Source: Cladophialophora immunda
Taxonomy: Eukaryota > Ascomycota > Eurotiomycetes > Chaetothyriales > Herpotrichiellaceae
Reading direction: 5' to 3'
Assembly (NCBI RefSeq): GCF_000835495.1
Contig: NW_015622545.1
Coordinates: forward strand, 1,814,777-1,878,776
Length of the DNA stretch: 64,000 nt
Part shown: positions 42,992 to 52,860 of the stretch, in pieces
Layout: each line of letters starts with the position of its first letter
Position numbering within the stretch: the stretch's first letter is position 1
Notes under the pieces: model-generated
Databases searched by the model: none
What the model was told of the DNA's origin: nothing
The model's input: the letters and a program-made list of their open reading frames with translations, nothing else
Translations under genes and position numbers: made by a program

Positions 42992-43556
42992 ATGGAAGAC
43001 GGCGAACACAAACAGAGTCAGATCGATGACAAGGGTGACAAGAACGAGAACAGCCGCAGGTCTCATTCGCTCCAGATGCTCGCCAACAAGCTCAAATGTG
43101 ACGAAGAAAGTATCCCCGCTGTCATAGAGCAAGAGATAATTTCCTTGACGTCGTCGTATCTCGAGATAGAGGAAGATCGTTGGAGTCCACGTACGTTCCG
43201 AGTTCCCTCAACCCAGTGAGAGTCTGCGCTCACTAGAAATCAAACTAGATACGCAAGCCCGAGTCAATCTTCGTACGGAGAAGCTCCGCGACTTAGCTAA
43301 AGTCATTCGAAAACTCCTGGATGAAGCCCGGGCGTCCATGACACGAGCGGATAACATGGAGAAGCTCCGCGGCTTAGCTAATGCTATTCGAAAACTCCTG
43401 GATGAAGTCCGGGCGTCCATGACACGGGCGGATAACATGGAGAAGCTCCGCGACTTAGCTAATGCTATTCGAAAGCTCCTGGATGAAGCCTGGGCGTCCA
43501 TGACACGAGCGGATAACAGGGAGAATGCTGATTCTGAAAGCTCCGGGGACATATAA
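42992..43556 (+). CDS. Small charged protein with three 27-residue tandem repeats
   Basis: Unknown protein, 168 aa, exons 42992-43190 and 43249-43556 (58-nt GT-AG intron). The first half is hydrophilic (MEDGEHKQSQIDDKGDKNEN...). The second half consists of three tandem 27-residue units beginning EKLR-D/G-LAN/K-A/V-IRKLLDE and ending ASMTRADN-M/R, encoded by 81-bp units at 43278-43358, 43359-43439 and 43440-43520. The units are almost identical at DNA level, so the duplication is recent or homogenised. Each is predicted helical and amphipathic. Upstream in-frame ATG at 42620 would add 124 unconserved residues. It lies between the Hsp70-like gene and the NLR pair, and repeat homogenisation is a trait shared with fungal recognition proteins. 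Confidence 0.65.
43278..43520 (+). repeat. 81-bp coding minisatellite, three copies
   Basis: Three direct copies of an 81-bp unit starting GAGAAGCTCCGCGACTTAGC, differing at only a handful of positions and preserving the frame. They encode the 27-residue helical repeats of the small protein at 42992-43556. Confidence 0.9.
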
Positions 43557-46549
43557 AGACAAGATGTTGGTTTAAAGATATTGTTCGATGATATTTGACA
43601 CGGCGGTCCTGAACTCAAGGCCCCAGGTTGGTCGAAGAAGACAAGACTCCAGTCGTCTTGAAGCTCGCAGCGATTGTGGGTATTCATGTACAGGATACAG
43701 ATGGTCTTCGCCCTGTTTAGGTTGGCGACGCTTCAAACCACATTTGGTGTTGTGTCTCAATGCGCACTGATCCGAGTTGACGTGGCAGATGCATGAACCT
43801 GCGAACTCCACAGGTGATTCTTTGGAGCAAGCTGATCGTCAACCCGGGTTAACGGTCCACCATCCATTTTCCAAGAAACATTGATTGTTCCAGTTGGCAC
43901 AAATGGCTAAAATAGATACCATATGTCTCAGCCTGGTATCTGCCAACACGGCATGTAGAGGTCGGTGTCAGACGGTCTGTGTGAACTTCATGAGACTTCA
44001 TGTCTCGAGGGAAAAATATAGAGATCGTGCCGAGACTTTCTTGGAGGTCGGAAACGCTTGTGGACCTAGAGGGGCCGTCGGACTCCTGTACCGGCTACGA
44101 TGGAATACCTAACACTGCTCTCCTATGAGAAACTGCCCACAGGATACACGGTGTTGGTCGTCCGAGCACTTCTTATCCCCAAACGCAGGACCGTTTAAGC
44201 GCATTACAGCCCTTTCAACTCGACCACAAATAGACTAGTGCCAAGACAAACGGTTTTGCGGAGTTTGTTGCACATTGATCTCGTCTTCACCCTTTTAATA
44301 GGAAAATATTCGGAATGCAAAGGTTGTACCTATCGCATCGTCTCTTCAACCCTTCTCCGAGGTACACACTTATCGGGAACCGCTGTGGCAACGTACCAGC
44401 ACCAACGCCGCACCAACGCGACGTCGGCGTGTGCCCGGCTCAACGTTTCCCACCGCGGTCATAATCTTGTCTCCTCTCTTCCATATAATCGGACACCTGT
44501 GGAGGTCCACGCTTGGTTTCGCTAATGCTCTGTTTATTTGTGTTTCGCAGGCCAGCTTTGTGACGATGTCTTCCTCTCGGGCTGCCATCTCTGACTATCG
44601 TGCACACATCATGGTGCGAACATTTTTTTGCTCAATACTATGAGGATCAATGGCGAGGTTCCCGACACTATTGACATCTATGAGAAGCGTCTCTCAGTCT
44701 TCTCGCTGGCTCAAGCGGTTCTACATTTCCCGCGCTCAGAGTGTACAAATACTTGTTGTGTACGCAGCCAGTCACTGGTGAAGTTGCCTCACTCGCATCA
44801 GTCTGACCAATCACATGAGACCTTCTCAATTGTATGCCTTACACCTCAAGGCATTGGAAACTACACACAAAACTTGGAGGCCAGTTAATGAAATGATGGT
44901 CGGGACATGTCTTGTGTGTCCTAGCGTAGTACCATATTTTTCCACTCATCCTAGTCTCCTCTACACGTAAATTTGGTATGCCACGGGTTTTCAAGTCCCC
45001 CATCCGGTCATTTCCGTAGCGACACGAGAGAGTTTCGACGTCAGAACGAAGACATACCAGGCTTTACTTGATCGTATGATTAGGACCGAGGTGTGTCCTT
45101 GATTTTGGACATTTTCAACGGCGGTCTGAGGCATTGTTCCGGTATCGCACAACGCATTGGTGGGCAACATTAAATAGCGCTCCCGACTTGTGATAATTGG
45201 GTTCTATAAAAACTATGAATGATTCCCCGACGGCTTACCATATTATCTCCCTCTCGCGTAGGAGTATCAACGTCGGAGTAAGTCATATTGCTGATCCGTA
45301 GACCCCTAACTCCTCGATCAGCCTCACCTGGAAGAACACGGTATTTGGGGCTAAGATCAACAACTCAGTCGCGCTGCGTGAAAATGGGGAACGACTCCGT
45401 CATCCACCTTGTCATTTGGTGTTGAGGTATATAGAGCATGACTCGTGGTACGGAGGATATGAGGAATGGTATCGTGGCAACCAAGAACAGGGGTAGATAC
45501 AATACCTTTGCTGGCGCACGAGAGTGGCGGCACGCCTTGTGGAGAGCCCGCGTTACCCCTAACGTGAACTGGAATCCCCAGTACCAGGAAAAGAACGCGG
45601 TGATCGTGAGAAGTCTTCTTTCGCCACGAGGAGACTTCCTTACGTGTTATCTCGACGGCACCCAACAATTACAGTTCTGCGTAGTTCACAACTCGTAGAG
45701 CGCTCCTCGTCGTCGTGTTCGGATTACCATTTAATCCATGCCCAGCACGAAGTTAGATACCAACAGCGGACGTCTGATGATGAGAAACACGGTCCGCGAG
45801 ACGGTGTCTATTCGATTCAATCAAGGTCACTATCACCGGTCATGGAAGCCCAACCATCGTACAAAGGTGACGCTAATATGTCGTTCACAAACGCGACACT
45901 AGAGCTTAGCGGATAGGATTATATCGTTATTGCCATCGCCCTTCTCAAAGTTGTGGTTCACTGGCTCGTCCATTACAACGTAAATGCCAAAGATACTATA
46001 AAATCTGGCAAGACTATAGCACTCCAAAATCTCTACAGCTGTCGGCGAGCACTGAGCACTCCGTAAACACTCCGGAGGTTCTGTTGGAAGCTTTTAGTCC
46101 TCTCCTTCATCGACAATATTAATTCTCGTCAACTTTGGACGCTGAGACCCATTTGCGATGCTACGGGATCCCTGGTCTCCGTCTCTAATATGATCTCCCT
46201 ACTTGGTAAGCTACCCCCACGATTAGGATGCTCGTGCCCGATGGTTCACGGACCGATGGTTTGGCAAGCTTTCCTTGGTATTAGTTAGGGTATTTTGAGA
46301 AGCGTCAAGTTTATGCGTTCTATCTCCACTTATCGCATGTGGGGAGCAGGCTTTCCTTCCTGATGCCTCTCCAACACAGTGGATAACTATGATTTGACCC
46401 CCTATAGCTGTCTCTTATGAGTTGGCTCGCAGCCTATGTTGCTATGTCTACCGGTGGCCCGAGGAGCCTCTCACAAATGGTATGATATGATTACCCCAAT
46501 CACATTCTTCTTTTTTCTCTGCTGGTGTGTGAGTACAGGATCCATTGGT
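43557..46549. other. Gene-poor, AT-richer 3-kb stretch beside the NLR pair
   Basis: No gene supported. By eye it is AT-richer than the flanking genes, with many short frames on both strands (for example 44238-44888 and 45438-45916 plus). None shows a family. A possible short spliced gene around 44563-44888 cannot be substantiated. It may be decayed repeat or gene sequence, but no terminal repeats or transposase fragments were recognised. Confidence 0.45.
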
Positions 46550-47776
46550 TCAGAAATTGATCGGTCCTCCTCCTGAATTGAACGTGTTAGCAACGAAGCT
46601 CTTCCCACTTCCCGTCATAGAGGTCCCAGAGATCGTGTTGCACTGGTGAAACCCGCCTCCGCTTGGGTAGGAATGATGTTCTGTTCCCCCGGTGCTTGTG
46701 CCTGGCTGTCCCTTGTTATCCTGTTCGTTCACTACCCACCGGCTTAGAAATGCCTTCATACAAGCCGCAGCAGTCGCCGCTGCATACCTCTGCCACCTCT
46801 TGTTCTTATGGCTGTCTGCATAGTCACAGACTCCTTTGATCACCACCGTCGGGAAATGTTCCCACACTCCAGCTCCTTCCATCTCGAACCCAATCACGCC
46901 CTCCTTCTCCGCAATTGTGTCTCGGTGGTAGCCTGACTTCATCACTTGGTCTCCTGACGCGATACGCCCGAAATGGATAACCGGCTGTGGTGCATCAGCA
47001 GCATCTATAGGGTTACTTTGCGACTGGACTACCTCTATGCGAGCACGTTGAACCCGCCTTCTCTCGTCGCACCCTAGCTCCGTGCAAGATGCCTCGAGCG
47101 CAGCCGGACAGACCGGATCATCCTTACTATCGGATTTGGCGCAAACGGTACAGAAGGCTGGATTTTGATGCTTATGGATATAGGTCGATTCGTAGAGTTT
47201 GTCTTCCTCGGATCCGGGATATTTCGATTGCTCGAACCCCTCCTTACTGCATAACTCTGCCAGATAGACGCTTGTCTTCTCTCTCAGCCACTTCCGACCT
47301 GGAGCCCCTTGTAGCTTGTTAAGAAACGAGCGGATCTCCAGGTTCGGCCGGCCCAGTTTGTCCTCCAGTGTGTCCTTTGGGATCACTCGATCAGGATATT
47401 GGCGTCCAAAATCATGCTGCACAAGGCCAGTACTCATGATTACGTCGCCGAGGATGATCTCTCCATGCTTCGTTCTTGGGACGCCGCCACAGACTCCTAC
47501 CACCAGACCCAGCTTGATCCCCGAAAAGCTGGAACAGATGCCAGCTGCCACAAAGGCCGCATCAGCTTTGCCCATGCCGGGCATATGCGCCAGCACCACA
47601 TTATGATTACCGACTCGTCCCCTCGTGTAGGCATTTGGATCACCAGCGGCCTTCCTGAAAGACTGGTCGTCTTCCCAGACCTCGTCGAATAACGCTTGGA
47701 CGGCGTCCGACTCGATGGGCGAGGCACAGATGACTGTAATCTCGAACTCGCTACGATCTCGGGGTCGTTCGGCCAT
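46550..47776 (-). CDS. PNP/UDP-phosphorylase-domain protein with C-terminal amyloid-like motif
   Basis: 408 aa from ATG 47776 (MAERPRDRSEFEITVICASP). The frame is open further upstream but without an ATG. Residues ~10-340 form the purine-nucleoside-phosphorylase-like domain often used as the N-terminal effector domain of fungal NLRs: MPGMGKADAAFVAAGICSSF, LVVGVCGGVP, EIILGDVIMS, FGRIASGDQVMKSG, VIGFEMEGAGVW, and VIKGVCDYADSHKNKRWQRY. Here it stands alone with no NACHT domain. A flexible Gly/Ser/Thr tail leads to the last 20 residues, GSGKSFVANTFNSGGGPINF, which match the N-terminus of the divergent NLR at 13 of 20 positions. By analogy with HET-S and HELLP, an effector carries its amyloid motif at the C-terminus and its NLR partner at the N-terminus. 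Nucleoside cleavage or cell-death activity is inferred only. Confidence 0.88.
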   Translation of the reverse strand: MAERPRDRSEFEITVICASPIESDAVQALFDEVWEDDQSFRKAAGDPNAYTRGRVGNHNVVLAHMPGMGKADAAFVAAGICSSFSGIKLGLVVGVCGGVPRTKHGEIILGDVIMSTGLVQHDFGRQYPDRVIPKDTLEDKLGRPNLEIRSFLNKLQGAPGRKWLREKTSVYLAELCSKEGFEQSKYPGSEEDKLYESTYIHKHQNPAFCTVCAKSDSKDDPVCPAALEASCTELGCDERRRVQRARIEVVQSQSNPIDAADAPQPVIHFGRIASGDQVMKSGYHRDTIAEKEGVIGFEMEGAGVWEHFPTVVIKGVCDYADSHKNKRWQRYAAATAAACMKAFLSRWVVNEQDNKGQPGTSTGGTEHHSYPSGGGFHQCNTISGTSMTGSGKSFVANTFNSGGGPINF

Positions 47777-48187
47777 CTGGCATTTCGGAGTCTCCACACA
47801 GTTGCGGAGGATGGTGTGCTTTTCCAACTACTCCCACGTCTGATCGTCCCGAGCCGGGACCTAAAATGTTTAAATGTTGACGTTACACCTTTAGCTCTTC
47901 CAACGATTCATCGATCCAACGTCCTGCTAACAAGCAAAATCATGGAACTTTAGAACTCTCTATACATCACAACGATATGGCTACTAACATACAGCATTGA
48001 GATGTGAGGTCTGGCGCAGAGCGGGGTAACCACGTGCGCGAACCCCACTCCAGCTGAACTTGCGCAGGCAACAGCTACTAGAGCACATTCAAGGCTTCAT
48101 CGGCTGCGGCGGGCATGTTGATCCCCAAACTGACAACACTCGTTAAGTTTCTGTGAAAATCTCCCTGTGATCTAATCTGCTGATACA
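47777..48187. promoter_or_regulatory. Bidirectional promoter of the PNP protein/NLR pair
   Basis: Only 411 bp separate the two divergent start codons, so the effector-like and receptor genes probably share regulation. No specific element recognised. Confidence 0.5.
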
Positions 48188-51113
48188 ATGCAGGCGTCGG
48201 CTAGTCACCAGGAGAATGTCCTCCAGAGCACCACCAACAGTGGAAGTGGCAACTTGTTCGCCGCGAACTCCTTTAACACTGGCGGTGGATCCATTACCTT
48301 TGGTACGGACTCGCGAGGCGCATAGCCATCCTTGCCGCTATATGGTCCGCTTTGGCTAACTAGGCGCGTGTAGTGACAGGCCATGAGCGGAAGGAACTCG
48401 AGGACCGGTGCCTTCGCGGACTATTTCAAACGAATCCCCTTGACGACTTGAGGAGCATTCAGAAGGCCAAAAGCAAGCTCGAAGGGACGTGCGAGTGGCT
48501 CCTTCTCCGGGAAGAATACAAAAACTGGGTGAGCGGCGACGGACCCTGGCTTCTCCAGCTGGAAGGTGCTCCAGGTATCGGAAAAACTGTGCTAGCAACT
48601 TTCCTTGTCAACGAGTTAACCAGGCGGGCTGAAACAACTCCCGACATGACGTTTGCGTATTTCTTCTGTGACAACAAACATGAAGCCCGAAAGACTGCGA
48701 CATCGATTCTCCGGGGGCTGATTTGGCAACTACTGAGGCGACACGAAGATCTATTCGAGCACATTTTATTGGATTTCAAGTCCCAAAAGGATCGTCTTTT
48801 CGAGAACTTTGAAGCCCTCTGGCGAATCCTATCAAACATGTTACGTGATCCGAAGTCTGGCCATGTGTTCCTCCTCATTGACGCCCTCGACGAGTGCGAA
48901 GAAAAGTCGCGAGAGGGGCTGATTGACAGTCTCGAATTATTGGCAAACGAGGCGTCCGACGACTGCAAGGTTCTCATAATATCCCGACCTGGGCATGACA
49001 AGAGAAACAAATTGGACGAGATTTCGACATGCATCCGCGTGGACACTGGGAAAATCAATCAAGATCTTTCCAACTTCATTTCATCCAGAGTTGAGGATAT
49101 CTCTCGGCGGAAAAATTGGCTTCCTACTTTAAAAGAAGACGTCCAAATGGTTCTTAATGAAAAAGCTCAGGGAACGTTTCTTTGGGTTTCCCTCGTCGTT
49201 AAAGATCTTGAACGAACAAAGAAGCACGAGGTCCGACAAAAGCTGGAAGCGCTCCCCACCGGCCTCAACGAAATGTACGACAGAATCTTGTCCGGGATTG
49301 GGTCCAAGCAAGCTCAGGATGCCCTGTTCGTGTTACAGTGCATTATAGCCGCAAGACGCCCTCTGACCACAAGCGAACTTGCTACGGCCTTTATATTGGG
49401 AGCCCGCGAATCAAAAGCAAACGAACTGCCTTCAGAAGACAAGGTGGACGAGTTCCGCGAAATTCACACCATTTGTGGGGATATCGTCTATCTCGATGTA
49501 GATAATAAGACTGTCAATCTCATTCACCAATCAGCAAAGGACTATCTTCTGACAGACAAAAGCAAACCAAGGGAAACACAAAGGCAATATGCGGTCGTTC
49601 ATGACTCTGCCAATTGCCTCCTATTTCGGGTTTGCTGGGCATACCTAAGCATGAAAGAATTTGATCACGGAAACGAGATTATTGGTCGAGATTCAGATAA
49701 TGAACTTTATCCACAATTCTTTGCGAAAGATATGAAAAAAAAATACAGTTTTCTTCAATACGCCTCCGAGGAATGGACAGAGCATGCTGTGGCAGCTTAC
49801 CCGGCTATAGTCGAGAATCTTGTGGGATTCGACTGGTCCGTTTTGGATGACACGCCAAACTTACGCGATGCCTGGTTAATCGAAGCCTCAGAAATGGGAC
49901 AAATCGAAGTAGTAGAACAACTACTTAACAAGGGCGCTGATCTTGAGTCTAAAGATGTGAGTGGCTGCACGCCGCTGTCGCTGGCCGCAGATCAGGGAAA
50001 TCAGGTGGTAGTACAGCTACTCCTCGAGAAGAGCGCTGATCTTGAGGTTAAAGAACACAGTCGCAATCAAACACCGCTAGCGCTGGCCGTAGAGAACGGA
50101 CACCAGGCGGTAGTGCAGCTACTTCTCGAGAAGGGTGCTGAGCTCGAGGCTAAGGATAATATGGGGCGGACGGCGCTATGGTTAGCCGTACAGAAAGGAC
50201 ACCAGAAAGAAGTAAGGCTACTCCTCGAGAAGGGTGCTGAGCTCGAGGCTAAGGATAGACGGGGCTGTACGGCGTTATCGTGGGCCGCACAGAATGGACA
50301 TATGGAGGTAGTAAAGCTACTCCTCGGGAAAGGTGCTGGGCTCGAGATTAAGGATATATGGGGCGGGACACCGCTATTTTTTGCCGTGGTGCGTAAACAC
50401 GAGGAAGTAGTAAGGCTACTCCTCGAGAAGGGCGCTGAGCTCGAGGCTAAGGATAATGATCGCCAGACAGCGCTATCGTTAGCCGCGAGAAACGGATACG
50501 AGGAGGTAGTAGNNNNNNNNNNNNNNNNNNNNNNNNNNNNNNNNNNNNNNNNNNNNNNNNNNNNNNNNNNNNNNNNNNNNNNNNNNNNNNNNNNNNNNNN
50601 NNNNNNNNNNNNNNNNNNNNNNNNNNNNNNNNNNNNNNNNNNNNNNNNNNNNNNNNNNNNNNNNNNNNNNNNNNNNNNNNNNNNNNNNNNNNNNNNNNNN
50701 NNNNNNNNNNNNNNNNNNNNNNNNNNNNNNNNNNNNNNNNNNNNNNNNNNNNNNNNNNNNNNNNNNNNNNNNNNNNNNNNNNNNNNNNNNNNNNNNNNNN
50801 NNNNNNNNNNNNNNNNNNNNNNNNNNNNNNNNNNNNNNNNNNNNNNNNNNNNNNNNNNNNNNNNNNNNNNNNNNNNNNNNNNNNNNNNNNNNGCCAGACA
50901 GCGCTATCGTTAGCCGCGAGAAACGGATACGAGGAGGTAGTAGAGCTACTCCTCGAGAAGGGTGCTGAGCTCGAGGCTAAGGACAGATGGGGTAGGACGG
51001 CGTTACGGTGCGCTATGACGTTTGGACATAAGGCAGTAGTAAAGCTACTCCTCGAGAAAGGTGATGTTGAGCACGAGTCTGAGGATGCAGATAGCCTGAT
51101 GGCGACATCGTGA
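48188..51113 (+). CDS. NACHT-ankyrin NLR with N-terminal amyloid-like motif (contains assembly gap)
   Basis: Exon 1 48188-48302 encodes 38 residues ending in GSGNLFAANSFNTGGGSITF (residues 19-38). After a 71-nt intron (branch GGCTAAC, acceptor TAG at 48371-48373) exon 2 starts at 48374. The NACHT domain follows: P-loop EGAPGIGKT (~102-110), Walker B LLIDALDE (~205-212), sensor-like IISRPG. From about residue 535 there are ankyrin repeats of 33 residues (consensus GxTALSLAAxNGHxEVVxLLLEKGAELEAKD), seven before and two after a 380-N gap at 50513-50892. The gap is not a multiple of three, so reading continuously gives a false stop. After it, the ankyrin frame resumes and ends at TGA 51111-51113. 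The repeat number is unknown. Role: intracellular recognition receptor; ligand unknown. Confidence 0.9.
49904..51095 (+). repeat. Ankyrin repeat array, high internal DNA identity, with gap
   Basis: 99-bp units sharing long identical stretches such as CTACTCCTCGAGAAGGGTGC. The 51 bases just before the N gap (50462-50512) are identical to the 51 just after it (50893-50943), which shows that the unresolved part is more of the same repeat. Confidence 0.9.
50513..50892. other. Assembly gap (380 N) inside the ankyrin array
   Basis: A run of N inside the coding region. The 431-bp offset between the identical flanks is not a multiple of 99, so the gap size is an estimate. Confidence 0.99.
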
Positions 51114-52248
51114 GCCAGCTGGGCTTAACCTGTTCTCCACCGCTGCCTTTGGACACCCCAGCATCACAACATTTTCCCTTTGATTGTGCTTGCGTGACAA
51201 GAGCGGAATCGAGCTGTGCTACCACAGCTGCGGTGTCCAGACTTCCCGCCGCAATCAGGCCGTGTTCGCGCAAGGCTGAGACAGGGAACGGGTATCTTCG
51301 CTGAGACAGGATCTGTCTGCCATGCCTCACACGAACCACTCGAGCGCACAGAGTTGCTCGTTCAGGCCATGGATCCATCACTCACAAGGCTGAAGCACTT
51401 GGCGTGTTTGATTCCAGGCGCTCCATATGGCTTCACGAATCCCCCTCTTTATGATAGCGACCTTTACTGCCGCGGCGGAGACCTCCTTGGTCATCAAGCC
51501 CCAATTCCACACATGTGCTGTTGGTCGGAAACACCGACGCGGCACTGACCGCTCGACCAGGTCAAGAAGACTCACCTCGACATCCACATGCTCGTGGTCG
51601 ATCGGCAATTTGCGAAAATCCCGCGTCATAGCAGATATCAAGGGGAATCTGTCGGGCAAGTCATCGCGGCTACCGAGGGAGATAGAAACACACCAAGAGA
51701 CAAGAAGTCTTGTCAACATGGGAAACAAGAGGCAGGGCAAGATGGTTGTCGATCGAGAGACAGGGACTTCTGGCGGCGTATCTTGCCTCACAGCCTTGTC
51801 AAGAAATGTTGATATCCATCGACATAGAGGCCGGGCAAGGGAGATCGAGATGTCCGGTCGCAAACACCAAAGCGGCTAGCAATTCGCCCCTTCTCTCGCT
51901 CGGAGGACGACGGCGCCGAAGTCCGGACTGGCCAATTCGATTGCCCTCTCTGCGTGATATCAACGGCGAGCGCCAAAACAAAAGAAAACCCTCTTCGTAG
52001 GGCGTGAAAAATGGACCAGAATGGAGAATATGGATGAATTTAGCACGAAATCTAGTAGAAAGTCAACCACCTAAATCAAGAAACCCCCTACTGTATAATC
52101 TGGACAAGACAGTCCAAGTGCCCATGGCCATGGCTTGAAGCGAAAATCGCTTTCTCCTCGGTGGGCATGAGGTCAAGGGGCCAAACCCAATCTCTATCGA
52201 TGACCAGGTCCCGTCCGTCACTGCAGATGCAGTTCCAGATATATGGTG
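51114..52248. other. Intergenic downstream of the NLR
   Basis: About 1.1 kb. Overlapping frames on both strands at 51378-51879 look like shadows of each other and match no family. Probably 3' flank plus degraded sequence. Confidence 0.45.
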
Positions 52249-52860
52249 TCAAGTCTGAGCACACAGCACGTCAGTCATCCGGGCCCATTTTTTTGGATAT
52301 ATTTGTCCATCATACACTCTGTCCTTCTTGAACCCAACGCCCTGCAGCCTGCCCACCTCGATGAACCCCCATCTCTTGTACCAGTCGCGCAGCGCCAGGC
52401 CCTGGCCCGGCGCGGTCTCGTCGACGGCCATGATCGCCATGACCTTCCGCACGTCCGCCTCGACGGGGCTGTCCTCGTGCCCGACCTCCCGCGTGAGGTG
52501 TTTGGTCGTGCGGAGCGCCTCGAGCAGCCGCGCGACCATCTGGCTCCCGACGCCCCGGTTCGTGTGCCGCGGGTGGCAGAAGAGGCTGATCTCGACCGTG
52601 TGTCCGTACCCCAGCATGAACCCGCGAAAGGCCGACGCGTACGCGTAGCCCACCACCCGGCCCTGGTGGTCGTCGTCGTCGTTGACGGCCACGAGGTACG
52701 GAAGCTGGCGCGCGCGGCTATCCTCGAACCGCGAGGCGACGTAGTTCGGCGGCGGCTGCTGGACCAGGAACGACACCACCGTGTTCAGCACGTAGTGCTC
52801 GAAGATCGCCCGGATCTGGGGCAGGTCATCCTCAGTGGCTGGGCGGACGGTGACGGCCAT
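52249..52860 (-). CDS. GNAT N-acetyltransferase, phosphinothricin-acetyltransferase-like
   Basis: 203 aa from ATG 52860 (MAVTVRPATEDDLPQIRAIFEHYVLNT, quoted in part as its conserved start). The frame stays open upstream to 53175 but without conservation. The opening TVRPATEDDLPQIRAI and EHYVLNTVVSF, the GYAYASAFRGF strand, the acetyl-CoA loop HPRHTNRGVGSQMV (a variant of Q/RxxGxG/A) and the late DWYKRWGFIEVGRLQGVGFKKDR region fit the PAT/MddA-like amino-acid acetyltransferase group. Such enzymes acetylate methionine sulfoximine-like or other amino acids. A low-complexity Asp run (NDDDDHQG) from a GAC repeat interrupts the middle. Substrate unknown. Confidence 0.85.
   Translation of the reverse strand: MAVTVRPATEDDLPQIRAIFEHYVLNTVVSFLVQQPPPNYVASRFEDSRARQLPYLVAVNDDDDHQGRVVGYAYASAFRGFMLGYGHTVEISLFCHPRHTNRGVGSQMVARLLEALRTTKHLTREVGHEDSPVEADVRKVMAIMAVDETAPGQGLALRDWYKRWGFIEVGRLQGVGFKKDRVYDGQIYPKKWARMTDVLCAQT

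Noticed and set aside
44563..44888. Possible short spliced gene (MSSSRAAISDYRAHIM, then INGEVPDTIDIYEKRL in another frame)
   Set aside because: A GTGCGA donor and an AG acceptor 30 nt apart are too close for an intron, and no homologous family is recognised.
51378..51879. Overlapping 161- and 150-codon frames on opposite strands downstream of the NLR
   Set aside because: Mutual shadows with no family signature; not supportable as a gene on either strand.
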